From Planctomycetota bacterium (lineage in GTDB: Bacteria > Planctomycetota > Planctomycetia > Pirellulales > Lacipirellulaceae), in assembly GCA_022614705.1 (NCBI GenBank), contig JAKEIB010000003.1, positions 1-11,393 of the forward strand: a stretch of 11,393 nucleotides of DNA, read 5' to 3'. A program made the position numbers and the translations under genes. Of the stretch, positions 1-7,200 are shown in pieces. The notes beneath the pieces are model-generated. The model did no database searches, was not told where the DNA came from, and saw nothing but the letters and a program-made list of their open reading frames with translations. The stretch's first letter is position 1. The number at the start of each line of letters is the position of its first letter.

Positions 1-96
1 CACCCAAAGCAAGCTCACACGTATGTCCAATAACCCTTCGCTAATTCGCGGCATCTTCTTCCGTTGTTGTGTTGCAGATTTTTTCGGATGAGCCAT

Positions 97-170
97 AGTG
101 CGGAAGTGGAGTAGCGACGCGGTTGTAACGTCGCTTTTGGTTTGCTACTCCACTACTCCACTACCGCACT
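97..170. repeat. Imperfect inverted repeat downstream of the ACT-domain gene
   Basis: The left arm (97-115) and right arm (144-170) are imperfect reverse complements. Both contain AGTGCGG and GTGGAGTAGC or their complements, and the right arm carries one extra tandem copy of the unit CTACTCCA. A second pair, GCGACG (114-119) and CGTCGC (129-134), lies inside. In the RNA of the minus-strand gene ending at 184, this would fold into a long interrupted stem shortly after the stop codon. No run of U follows, so I call it a repeat with possible 3'-end function, not an intrinsic terminator. Confidence 0.55.
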
Positions 171-183
171 GCTGCACTTCTTC

Positions 184-684
184 TTACGTCTCCGTCAGCT
201 CGTCTTCATTGATTGCGTGAAAGCCCTTCGCTCGCAGCGTGTCGATGGCGATCTCGATGTTGTCGACCATCAGCGCCACGGCCGGGCGGCCCGTCGGGCG
301 AATCAGCAGGGGGTAGATCTGCGTGATGTTCACCTCGGCTGCCAGCAGGGCGGTGCAAATCTGCAACATCGGTTGCTGCGAATCGGGCAGCTCGACGCCA
401 ATCAAGTCGGACTCCACCAGCGCCAGTCCAGCCCGCTCCAAAATCTCGCGGCCTGCCTCGGGATCGCTGAGCAAAAACCGCACCAGGGCACACTCGGTCG
501 AGTCGGAAATCGTCAGCGCGACGATCCGCACGTTGCTCCCCTCGAATCGCCGCACAACATCCATCAACTGGCCGACCCGATTCTCCAGGAACACGGTAAA
601 CTGGCGGATCGACGGATAGTCGCGACCGCGCATCGTCGCGTATTCCGTTCCCGCTCCCGAGCCGACTCCTTCACCCGTACTCAT
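184..684 (-). CDS. Tandem ACT-domain protein (COG4747-like)
   Basis: This 166-residue protein consists of two ACT domains in tandem, roughly residues 24-90 and 97-160, after a short glycine/serine-rich N-terminus. The first begins at QFTVFLENRVGQLMDVVRRF, the usual ACT strand followed by a glycine turn and helix. The second ends with the LRAKGFHAINEDEL segment typical of the COG4747 family. ACT domains bind small effectors, usually amino acids. With no catalytic domain attached, this is probably a soluble amino-acid-sensing or regulatory protein; the ligand is unknown. I chose the ATG at 684 because an AAAAGGG Shine-Dalgarno-like stretch precedes it and the family homology begins soon after. 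The frame stays open to 774, but that extension is arginine-rich and unlike the family. The gene stands alone, and a plausible promoter lies at 764-791. Such proteins are sometimes misannotated as acetolactate synthase small subunits, but the fit to COG4747 is better. Confidence 0.85.
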   Translation of the reverse strand: MSTGEGVGSGAGTEYATMRGRDYPSIRQFTVFLENRVGQLMDVVRRFEGSNVRIVALTISDSTECALVRFLLSDPEAGREILERAGLALVESDLIGVELPDSQQPMLQICTALLAAEVNITQIYPLLIRPTGRPAVALMVDNIEIAIDTLRAKGFHAINEDELTET

Positions 685-763
685 TGAAATGCCCTTTTGT
701 AGATTAAGGCGAGCTGGGGCGTCCCCGCGCGCGATCAGCCGTCGCGTCCTCGGCAATCCCATA

Positions 764-791
764 AATATAAGCATTTAGGCCGGTTTTGCAA
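764..791 (-). promoter_or_regulatory. Candidate sigma70-type promoter for the ACT-domain gene
   Basis: On the minus strand, TTGCAA (791-786, 4 of 6 to consensus) is followed after 16 bases by TATATT (769-764, 5 of 6). It lies in an unusually AT-rich patch of otherwise GC-rich DNA, about 80 bases upstream of the chosen start at 684. Orientation and spacing fit, but planctomycete promoter consensus is poorly defined, so this is a sequence-based guess. Confidence 0.4.
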
Positions 792-812
792 CGTCCCAAC
801 CGACATGGTAGC

Positions 813-900
813 GGTACAGTTCAGTGTAGTCGTCTCGCTCCGCGAGACGAAATCTCCACTCGCGGAGCGAGAGGACTACACTTTTACGGCAAACTGTACC
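813..900. repeat. Nested palindromic element, about 88 bp
   Basis: The outer arms GGTACAGTT (813-821) and AACTGTACC (892-900) are exact reverse complements. Inside them, 824-846 and 859-881 form a 23-bp stem with one mismatch around a 12-base loop; the stem contains CTCGCTCCGCGAG-like sequence. Weaker complementarity continues a few bases outside 813 and 900. The structure resembles a non-coding palindromic repeat or a short MITE without an encoded transposase. Nothing suggests it is translated. Confidence 0.8.
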
Positions 901-989
901 ACTACGACCGACCTTTGTGGGAGCGCCCAAACGCACTAACATGTACACGTACGTCAACTCTTGCACCTTCGCGAAAACTGAGAGGGGCA

Positions 990-1061
990 ATTTCGGATTT
1001 CGGATTTCGGATTGCGGATTGAAAGGAAAAAATCCGCAATCCGAAATCCGAAATCCGAAAT
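990..1061. repeat. Perfect 31-bp inverted repeat built from ATTTCGG units
   Basis: The left arm (990-1020) is three copies of the 7-mer ATTTCGG, one variant ATTGCGG and a partial unit. The right arm (1031-1061) is its exact 31-base reverse complement, and the loop is only GAAAGGAAAA (1021-1030). It ends 12 bases before the thioesterase start codon, so any transcript from upstream would carry a very strong hairpin next to the ribosome binding region. Arrays of this GGATTTCGGATTT type occur as dispersed intergenic repeats in many environmental bacterial genomes; their function is unknown. Confidence 0.9.
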
Positions 1062-1073
1062 CGTCCTCGGCCC

Positions 1074-1532
1074 ATGCTGCCCGATCACGAAATCGAAATC
1101 CGCGTCCGCTACTACGAGACCGACGCCCAGGGATACGTCCACCACGCCAACTATTTTCAGTATTTTGAGTTGGCGCGCGTCGAGCAGCTTTTGGCGCTGG
1201 GCCACGACTACGCACAGCTCGAGCGCGACGGCATCATCCTGGTCGTCAACAAGATCGCCTGCAAATACCACCGCCCGTGCCGCTTTGGCGACACGCTGCG
1301 GCTGCAGATTCGCACCGTGCGCGCACGAGCGGCGCGCATCGACCATGAGTACCGCCTGCTGCGCGGCAACGAGCTGCTCGCCGAAGCAGAGAGCACGCTG
1401 GCCTGCATCGACCGCGAAGGCAGGGTGCAACGCCTGCCGGATTTTCTGCTGGAGGCGTCGCAGGCAAAAGATACGAAAACCAGCTTTCTGGCCAGTGGCG
1501 ATTTGCGATCAGAACCGACAAGGGTAGAATAG
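1074..1532 (+). CDS. Hotdog-fold acyl-CoA thioesterase (4HBT/YbgC family)
   Basis: This 152-residue protein probably hydrolyses acyl-CoA or acyl-carrier-protein thioesters in the cytoplasm. The N-terminus shows the family signature RVRYYETDAQGYVHHANYFQYFELAR, in which Asp17 matches the catalytic aspartate of the 4-hydroxybenzoyl-CoA thioesterase group and HANY starts the long central hotdog helix. The later strands IACKYHRPCRFGDTLRLQIRT and the segment LLAEAESTLACIDREGR also fit. The core ends near residue 132, and the last 20 or so residues are a polar tail. The length is close to the usual 130-150. The ATG at 1074 sits about ten residues before the signature, as expected; it has no strong Shine-Dalgarno and is crowded by the inverted repeat ending at 1061. 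In many bacteria YbgC accompanies tol-pal genes, but none are here, so the substrate is open. Confidence 0.88.
   Translation: MLPDHEIEIRVRYYETDAQGYVHHANYFQYFELARVEQLLALGHDYAQLERDGIILVVNKIACKYHRPCRFGDTLRLQIRTVRARAARIDHEYRLLRGNELLAEAESTLACIDREGRVQRLPDFLLEASQAKDTKTSFLASGDLRSEPTRVE
1503..1530 (+). promoter_or_regulatory. Candidate promoter of the toxin-antitoxin operon
   Basis: TTGCGA (1503-1508, 4 of 6) and TAGAAT (1525-1530, 5 of 6) are separated by 16 bases at the very end of the thioesterase gene, about 37 bases before the antitoxin start. An own promoter is expected for an autoregulated toxin-antitoxin pair. The match is by eye only. Confidence 0.35.
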
Positions 1533-1566
1533 AGATAGTCGCCATCACTTTTCCCGTCGCGAGCGA

Positions 1567-1809
1567 ATGATTGTGGCAATCACACTTAATCCAGATCTCG
1601 ACCGTCGCGTGCAAGAGAAACTTGCAACCGGATTGTATCGATCCGTGGATGATGTTTTGTCTGCCGCGCTGCGCGCATTGGATGATGAGGAGCAAACGAT
1701 CGCGGCAATCAACGAAGGCTATGAGGATTTCAAGGCGGGGCGATATGAGTCCTGGGAAAAGTCAGACGCTGAATTCCGCAAGAAGCATGGAATCCAAAAG
1801 GCTGAATGA
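1567..1809 (+). CDS. Type II antitoxin, ParD-like ribbon-helix-helix protein
   Basis: This 80-residue protein has the ParD/CopG layout. A short N-terminal strand (IVAITLNPDL) would pair in the dimer to contact DNA. Two helices follow, including the diagnostic GLYRSVDDVLSAALRALDDEE segment (compare G-R-Y-S-A-EVVREALR in ParD). The acidic, charged C-terminal tail (about residues 45-80) would wrap the toxin. It should neutralise the toxin encoded next and repress the shared promoter. The stop overlaps the toxin start in an ATGA at 1806-1809, so the two are translationally coupled. A sampled 60-base stretch of this gene is about 53% G+C, against about 70% in a sampled stretch of the neighbouring PfpI-like gene, which fits horizontal acquisition. 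The ATG at 1567 is the only start that keeps the DNA-binding strand. Confidence 0.85.
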   Translation: MIVAITLNPDLDRRVQEKLATGLYRSVDDVLSAALRALDDEEQTIAAINEGYEDFKAGRYESWEKSDAEFRKKHGIQKAE

Positions 1810-2126
1810 CTTACAAGCTCGTCATTACGCGGCGCGCCGCCCGCGACCGTGATCGCGCGTTTGACTGGTTTAGTGCGAACTACTCGAATGCGTACGCTAA
1901 TCGATGGTACCAGGGCGTTTCGCAAGCGATCGAGTCGATAACTCAGAATCCCTTGCTGTCCCATAAGGCGCAGGAAAGCGAATCTCTGCCGTTCGAACTG
2001 TACGAAGTGCTTTACGGCAAGCGTCGGAACAAGCACCGTATTCTGTTCACGGTGGAAAACGACACAGTACTCGTGCTTCATATTCGCCACTCGGCACAGC
2101 GTGATCTTACGGCCGACGATTTCTAA
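1806..2126 (+). CDS. Type II toxin, RelE/ParE superfamily
   Basis: This 106-residue protein matches the RelE/ParE fold. It begins with a strand (YKLVITRRAARD) and helices containing the typical DWFSANYSNAYANRWYQGVSQAIESI segment. A central LPFELYEVLYGKRRNKHRILFTVEND sheet and a C-terminal strand LVLHIRHSAQRDL follow. The GKRRNKHRILF and HIRHSAQR segments are the best family signatures. ParE members poison DNA gyrase and RelE members cleave ribosome-bound mRNA. Sequence alone does not settle which this is, although the ParD-type partner and gene order favour ParE. No frameshift or truncation is visible, so the module looks intact. The start is fixed by the ATGA overlap with the antitoxin. Confidence 0.87.
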   Translation: MTYKLVITRRAARDRDRAFDWFSANYSNAYANRWYQGVSQAIESITQNPLLSHKAQESESLPFELYEVLYGKRRNKHRILFTVENDTVLVLHIRHSAQRDLTADDF

Positions 2127-2207
2127 ACTCAGTTAACGCTTACCCGCCGCCCAGCGGACTGCTTCCGTGACGAACGATTCACAGCCGCGCATTTGTTCGG
2201 GGTTCGG

Positions 2208-2786
2208 ATGTATCCTATGAAGATTCTGTTGATCGCCGGCGACTTCGTCGAAGACTACGAAATCATGGTGCCGTTTCAAACGCTGCTCACGGTGGGGCAC
2301 GAAGTGCACGCCGTTTGTCCCGGCAAGAAAGCCGACGACTTCATCGCCACGGCGATTCACGATTTCGAAGGGCATCAAACCTACAGCGAGAAGCCGGGAC
2401 ATCGCTTCCGCCTCAACGCGTCGTTCGACGCCATCGACCCGGCCAAGTACGATGCGCTCGTGCTGCCCGGCGGCCGCGCGCCCGAGTATCTGCGGCTCGA
2501 CGAACGAGTGCTGTCAATGGTGCGCCATTTCGCGTCGGCCGGCAAACCGATCGCGGCCATCTGTCACGCGCTACAGATTCTCACCGCGGCCGGCGTGGTG
2601 AAAGGACGGCGTTGCCAAGCGTATCCGGCCGTGAAGCCGGAATTGGTGCAAGCCGGCGCCGTTTGGGACGAACCGGCTCCCGGCCTCGACGGCGCGTGCG
2701 TCGACGGCAACCTGGTCACGGCACCTGCTTGGCCGGCACATCCGGCATGGCTGCGAGCCTTTCTGCAACTCTTGGGAACGGCGTGA
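2208..2786 (+). CDS. PfpI/DJ-1 family protein (class I glutamine amidotransferase-like)
   Basis: This 192-residue protein belongs to the PfpI/DJ-1/YhbO superfamily, whose members act as cysteine peptidases, glyoxalases or protein and nucleotide deglycases. The nucleophile elbow is AAICHALQIL, with Cys119 followed by His120. Glu15 in GDFVEDYEIMVPF aligns with the catalytic Glu of PfpI. The segment YDALVLPGGRAPEYLR is the canonical second strand-loop. The C-terminal DGNLVTAPAWPAHPAWLRAFLQLL matches the DGN-V-S region of PfpI. Pyrococcus PfpI is about 166 residues; this protein carries an insertion around residues 55-70 (HQTYSEKPGHRFRL), common in planctomycete-type relatives. The start is uncertain: TTG 2193, ATG 2208 and ATG 2217 share one frame, and the family would accept 2208 or 2217. 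It is likely a stress or damage-repair enzyme and has no functional link to its neighbours. Confidence 0.88.
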   Translation: MYPMKILLIAGDFVEDYEIMVPFQTLLTVGHEVHAVCPGKKADDFIATAIHDFEGHQTYSEKPGHRFRLNASFDAIDPAKYDALVLPGGRAPEYLRLDERVLSMVRHFASAGKPIAAICHALQILTAAGVVKGRRCQAYPAVKPELVQAGAVWDEPAPGLDGACVDGNLVTAPAWPAHPAWLRAFLQLLGTA

Positions 2787-2798
2787 CGTAGTCCGGGA

Positions 2799-2859
2799 TG
2801 TCATTCCGAGGTCTTCCGAGGAATCTCGCCAGACCCCTCGGAAGACCTTCGGGGTGACA
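2799..2859. repeat. Inverted repeat after the PfpI-like gene
   Basis: Arms 2799-2821 and 2836-2859 are reverse complements apart from two mismatches and one inserted base, around a 14-base loop. Both arms start or end with TGTCA and carry GGTCTTCCGAGG or its complement. It belongs to the TGTCATTCCGAGG type of dispersed repeat that is widespread in bacterial intergenic DNA. It begins 12 bases after the stop at 2786, where it could protect the mRNA 3' end, but no U-tract follows. Confidence 0.8.
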
Positions 2860-2888
2860 GCTGCGCCCCCTGGCCGAATTGTCGGTGC

Positions 2889-2905
2889 AATCGAATAATT
2901 CGATT
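2889..2905. promoter_or_regulatory. 17-bp perfect palindrome, possible operator
   Basis: AATCGAAT and ATTCGATT are exact reverse complements around a single central A. The site lies 16 bases upstream of the TTGACC hexamer proposed as the -35 of the secreted isomerase gene. A symmetric AT-rich site there would suit a dimeric regulator, but no protein partner is known. Confidence 0.3.
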
Positions 2906-2921
2906 CCTCACGACCAGGTTT

Positions 2922-2950
2922 TTGACCGGTTTGTAAGCCCTGATTAAGCT
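2922..2950 (+). promoter_or_regulatory. Candidate promoter for the secreted prolyl isomerase
   Basis: TTGACC (2922-2927, 5 of 6) is followed after 17 bases by TAAGCT (2945-2950, 3 of 6). It would give a leader of about 50 bases before the ATG at 3005. The -35 is good and the -10 poor, so confidence is low. Confidence 0.3.
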
Positions 2951-3004
2951 GAACTATTCGAGCCTTACTTGGACTTTCGATTCTGCATCTTGGCGGGTGA
3001 ATTG

Positions 3005-3850
3005 ATGTTGGCACGTGTTTGTTTTGCGACGCTGATTTTGTTTTCCGCAGCCGCCTCCGTTACGGCTCAGGTCGTGCGATTCGAGACCTCGCTCGGCAGC
3101 TTTGACATGGTCCTCAACCCGACCAATAACGCGCGGCTCCGCGGCCACGTGGACAACATGCTCGACTACATTGAAAACAACAATTACAACGGCAGTTGGA
3201 TCAACCGCGCCGACACGGGCTTCGTGCTGCAAATGGGCGGCTTTTTTGCGCACACCAAGCGGCCGCCCATGACCATCGCCAGCACCCGGCCGGTGGACGC
3301 GTTCGCCCCCATTCAAGGCGAACCGGCTGTGACGTTCACCGGTCTGTCGAACACCGTGGGCACCGTTTCGCTTGCTCTGCCGGGCGGCGCTGGCGGCACG
3401 AATCAGGACGGCGGCACTAGCAGCTTCTTCGTGAACCTCACGAGCAACACGTTTTTGGATGCCGACTTCACCGTCTTCGCGGCCATCCCCGATATGACGG
3501 TCGTCAACCAGATCATGGCGCTCACGAAGATCGACCGAACCACCGACCCAATGTTCGGCGCCGGCGCGGGCAACCTGGGCTTCACCGACGTCCCGGTGCA
3601 GGCCAACGGTTTTCAAGTGTTCATCAACCGGGCGTTCGTGATTACCGACACGATGACCATTGCCCGGGCAACTGCCGGAGTGCAGTCGGCCATCGCCCAA
3701 TCGGCGGCTGTCTTTGCAAGCGGCGGTGAAGGCGGTTCGAGCGCACTACTGAGTTCATCGGGAGCCGTGCCCGAGCCGGCATGCATCACGACGGCGCTCA
3801 TCGCGTTGTTGGGTGCCGGCCTCTTCGCAATGCGCGGCCGTCGAAACTAG
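3005..3850 (+). CDS. Secreted cyclophilin-type peptidyl-prolyl isomerase with PEP-CTERM tail
   Basis: This 281-residue protein would be exported and act on protein folding outside the cytoplasm. Residues 1-21 form a signal peptide, probably cleaved after SVTA. Residues 23 to about 215 align with cyclophilins. WINRADTGFVLQMGGF matches the human CypA block FHRIIPGFMCQGGDF, so Arg68, Phe73 and Gln76 keep the catalytic Arg55, Phe60 and Gln63. TSSFFVNLTSNTFLDADFTVF matches the SQFF...WLDGKHVVF block, with Phe replacing both CypA Trp121 and His126. A spacer rich in Ala, Gly and Ser (220-254) leads to VPEP (255-258), a hydrophobic segment (261-276) and a basic MRGRRN end: a PEP-CTERM sorting signal, processed by an exosortase elsewhere in the genome. 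The ATG at 3005, preceded by GGCGGGTG, gives a clean signal peptide; an upstream TTG at 2969 in frame does not. It faces the giant surface protein gene. Confidence 0.87.
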   Translation: MLARVCFATLILFSAAASVTAQVVRFETSLGSFDMVLNPTNNARLRGHVDNMLDYIENNNYNGSWINRADTGFVLQMGGFFAHTKRPPMTIASTRPVDAFAPIQGEPAVTFTGLSNTVGTVSLALPGGAGGTNQDGGTSSFFVNLTSNTFLDADFTVFAAIPDMTVVNQIMALTKIDRTTDPMFGAGAGNLGFTDVPVQANGFQVFINRAFVITDTMTIARATAGVQSAIAQSAAVFASGGEGGSSALLSSSGAVPEPACITTALIALLGAGLFAMRGRRN

Positions 3851-3943
3851 GGGCGTTTTACTTTGTTGAAGACATGGCCGACCCATCCTGGTTGGCTCAT
3901 AAGGGCCGCCAGAAGCTTGCCGTTGCGCCGTCAAGCAGCGATT

Positions 3944-4177
3944 ATCCCGAAGGGATTGAAATCATTCAGCCCCGGGTTGTCCGCCGTGGCGGACTACCCT
4001 GGGTCAACGGACCCAATTCAAACGCCAACCCTGTAAGGGTTGCATCCTCACCATCGATGCAAGCCGGGCAATCTGATGCAACCCTTGCAGGGTTGATCGT
4101 GTTCCGCCGGCACGTGAACCCAGGGTAGTCCGCCGCGGCGGACTACCCTGGGCTGAATGATGGAATCCCGTTGGGAT
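3944..4177. repeat. Nested compound palindrome between convergent genes
   Basis: Outer arms 3944-4004 and 4118-4177 are reverse complements at about 53 of 61 positions. Each arm is itself a palindrome centred on GTCCGCC...GGCGGAC, flanked by ACCCTGGG or close variants. Inner arms 4026-4046 and 4075-4095 match at 20 of 21 positions; each contains its own small palindrome, CAACCCTGTAAGGGTTG or CAACCCTTGCAGGGTTG. The whole can fold as one long cruciform or as four local hairpins. It fills most of the 361-base gap 3851-4211 between two genes transcribed towards each other; the remaining sequence there shows no gene. It could act as a bidirectional transcription barrier or be a non-autonomous mobile element. 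No flanking target duplication is evident. Confidence 0.85.
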
Positions 4178-4211
4178 TCGCGCCTCGCGAACTGTGGGCT
4201 CGCAATTCGCA

Positions 4212-7200
4212 CTACGGCCCGTTCGGCAGCTCGACGTCCGTGGCGTCGATATTTTCGAAATCCGTAATCAGCGGCGTAAACGTCACATTCGCCGGATTGT
4301 TAGCATTCGCGTTGTCCCGGTCGACGACGCCAAAGTTAAACGTGCCGGCAGCAGTGCCCATCGTCTCGAGCGAGATCGTGCTGCCGGCCAGGCCGTTGTT
4401 GACGAGATTCAGGTCAAGGCGCGTTCCAACACCGGCCGACCCGGAGCTCAAAATCACAACATCTTCGGCGGCGGCCGAGTTGGAGAACGTGTTGTTCCTG
4501 ATGGTTGCGTCCGTTGCATCGCCAACATTATTGACAATGCTGACATCCTCGGCCATCGCGCTGGTAAACGTGCTGGCTTCCAGCAGGATTTCGACGCTTG
4601 AGCCGCCTCCATTGACGGCCATGTCAAGCGCACGGGCGTTGGCCGCGACGAGGGCGCTGCCATTCTGAATGGTCAAATCGGCATCGGCCGTCGACCCGCC
4701 GAGCGTCACCTGAAGAGCCTCGTCCGTGCCGGTCGTCGTGACGTCGGTGTTGTCCAAGAGAATGCGGAACGCGCCGGCCCCCGTGTTATCCATGACGACG
4801 CTCTCTTCGATATCGCTATTGTTTATCCGCAGATTAAACGTCTGCGCGCTTGCGCCGTCGACGTCCATGCCCAAGCCGGTAGTCAAGTCCAGGTTGAGAT
4901 CGTTGAACGTAATGTCCATCGTGTTCGTGGCCGCGGCCGTGTGGTCGATGTTCACACCGATGCCTCCGGCGCTCACGATTTGCACGTGATTGAAATCGGC
5001 GTTTGCCACGTTCTCTAACACGATCGCGTCGCCCGCGGTTGTGAGCGCACCACCCGAGTTCGCCGCGCCGCCCACGTTGCCGACCGAGACTTGACCGGTG
5101 CCGGCCAGATCCCGCAGGACGATGCCATTCGTAATGCCGCTGATGACGTTGACCGACTGGAACGACACGCCGGCCGGCGCCGTACCACCGATCGTCATGT
5201 CCTCGATCTGTAGGCCCACGCCGTCCTCGGTGTCGATCGTGTTCGTGGTGCCGAGCACCGTGAGCGTGCCGCCGTTCGTGGCCACGAAACCGTTGCCCGT
5301 CGTCGTGTCGATGTTGAGGTTGCTCAGGCTAATCGTGGCGCCGGCATTGTTGTCGATCGTGACGGCGGTGTTCGCGCCGGTGTTGAAGTCGTTGTCGCCC
5401 TGGAACTGGATCGTGCTGCCCGTGTTGTTCTCGACGAGCATGCCTTCGTTGTTGTCGTTGATCGAGCTGGCGGCGGTGAACGTGATGGCGCCGCCGGTTA
5501 CTTCGTGGATGTGAACGCTCATTCCGGATGTGTCGCCCGGATTGACCGCGCTCGAATTGACGATGTCGCCGGCGAAGCTGATCGTGCCGGCGCTCGTTGA
5601 ACCGGCGCCCGTCACCTCGAAATCGGTGCTATCGAACTCGCGAATCTCCGAGTTGGCATCGAAATTGAACGTGGCGTTGCTATTGGCGATCACGACGCCT
5701 TTCGCGCCAACGTTATTACCGTCGATGTCCACGTTGTTGAAGGCCGAGGTGCCCGTATCGACGTCGTTGATGCTCAGGCCGATGTTGGTCGGGGTGTCGA
5801 TGGTCGTGTCATTGATGGACATGTTCAGCGCCCCGGCGCCCGCCATGCCGCTCACTTCAACGCCGCGATCGCCGTTGTTGATGTCGAGGTCATTGAGATT
5901 GGTCGTCTGCGTGCCGGCGGTCGTCTTTTCAATGTGTACGCCGGAGAAGCCGGCCGCGTTGTTGATGATCACGCCGCTCAGCGTGACGTTGGCCGAATCG
6001 TTGATCACAACCACGTCGGCAGCGCCGCCTTCGAGCGTGCCGCTGTCGCCGGCCATGGCGCTGGTGACGTCGCCCAGCACGATCGGTCCGCCCGTGTTGT
6101 CTTCCAATTGGACTGCGGCGGTGTCGTCGCCTGCCGTGCGGTTGATGTCGTTGACGATGACGCCCTGCCCCGCGATCGTCATGTTTTGGACCACGACCAC
6201 CTGGCCGGTCTCGGTGGTGATGGCGTTGCCCGTGTTGCTGTAGCGCAGCGTGCCGCCACCGGTGGCCACCAGGCCTCTAGCATCGCCCGTGTTGTTGATG
6301 TTGACCGGACCGGTGAACTCGACGGTCGCTCCCATGTTGTCGGTGGCCAAAATCGCCGTTCCGCCGGCCGTGTCGATGTCCATGTCGAGCGTGCCGATGA
6401 ACGTGATCGTACCGCCGGAGTTCGAATCCACGAGAATGCCCGTGCCCGAATCGGTGATGTTGCCGTTGAAATCGATGTTGGCGCCGGTGCCGACATTTCG
6501 CACCGACACGCTGCGGCCCGTGTCGTTGTTGATCACGCCGTTGACGGCGATCGTGCCGCCGAGCGCGTCGGTGCCGCCGTCGTCGCCGTCGATGTCGACG
6601 GCGGTGCCGTCGACGAAATTGAACACAACCGTGTTCGCGAACGTCATGGTGCCGTCGGAATCGCCCAGAATTTGCGCCCCGGCCCCGGCCACCGCGCCGT
6701 TGGTCAGCGTGCTGTTGGTGGCGTTAAACGTGCTGTCGAAATTCGTGAGCACGATGCCGCCCAGGCCGGTCGTGCCGCCGTCCCAGGTGAAGTTGTTGAC
6801 CGTCGCCGTCCGGCCGACGCCCGAGTGCGTATTGGCAATGGCAATGCTGCGGCCATTGTTGTTCGTGGACGAGACGTCGGTGATCGTAATCACTTCCTGC
6901 AGCGTCGTGTTGGGCAGCGTGATGTCGGTTGTCGTGAACGCATTGATGTCGATGTCGTCCGCGCCGATGTTGTCGAACACCACGTCGTCGATGGTCACGT
7001 TGCCGCGAACGATCGTCTCGGTCACGTTGCCATCGTTGTCGACGTCGTTGGTATCGACGAACGAGAGCGGCGTGAGCGCAATGGCGTCATCCACCGTGTT
7101 GCTAATCGCCAGGTTGCGCAACACCGGATTGCCGGACCCGGTGCCGGGTGAGGCAATGGCGCGATTCGTCACGCCTTGGCCGTCGATATCGAAGTTGTTG

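Larger units (their letters stand above)
685..1073. other. Gene-free gap between divergent genes, filled with inverted repeats
   Basis: I find no credible gene in these 389 bases. The open frames crossing the gap come from repeat sequence: the peptides rich in GFRIS and SEIRNPKS are the familiar spurious translations of the ATTTCGG repeat at 990-1061. The gap holds a candidate minus-strand promoter (764-791), a nested palindrome (813-900) and a perfect inverted repeat (990-1061). Both flanking genes read outward from it. Confidence 0.7.

Noticed and set aside
1..54. Possible start of a minus-strand gene (ATG at 54, reading MPRISEGLLDIRVSLLWV off the left edge) with GGAAG upstream
   Set aside because: Only 18 codons are visible and no family is recognisable. 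A short plus-strand frame in the same DNA is equally plausible, so I did not call either.
184..684. Acetolactate synthase small subunit (IlvH/IlvN)
   Set aside because: Two ACT domains are present, but the C-terminal region and conserved motifs of IlvH are absent, and no ilvB or ilvC gene is nearby.
990..1061. Could the ATTTCGG array be a CRISPR array or minisatellite?
   Set aside because: The units are 7 bases with no spacers, and the second half is the exact reverse complement of the first, so it is an inverted repeat.
954..1430. Minus-strand frames across the ATTTCGG repeat and thioesterase
   Set aside because: The peptides GFRIS and SEIRNPKS are translations of the inverted repeat, and the rest is antisense of the thioesterase.
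2954..3700. A 248-codon minus-strand frame opposite the secreted isomerase
   Set aside because: It is the antisense shadow of the cyclophilin gene, which has a signal peptide, catalytic motifs and a sorting signal; the shadow is His/Gly/Arg-rich without motifs.
3851..4211. Intrinsic terminators for the convergent isomerase and surface protein genes
   Set aside because: Strong stems exist, but no T-run follows any of them on either strand, so I called a repeat and not terminators.
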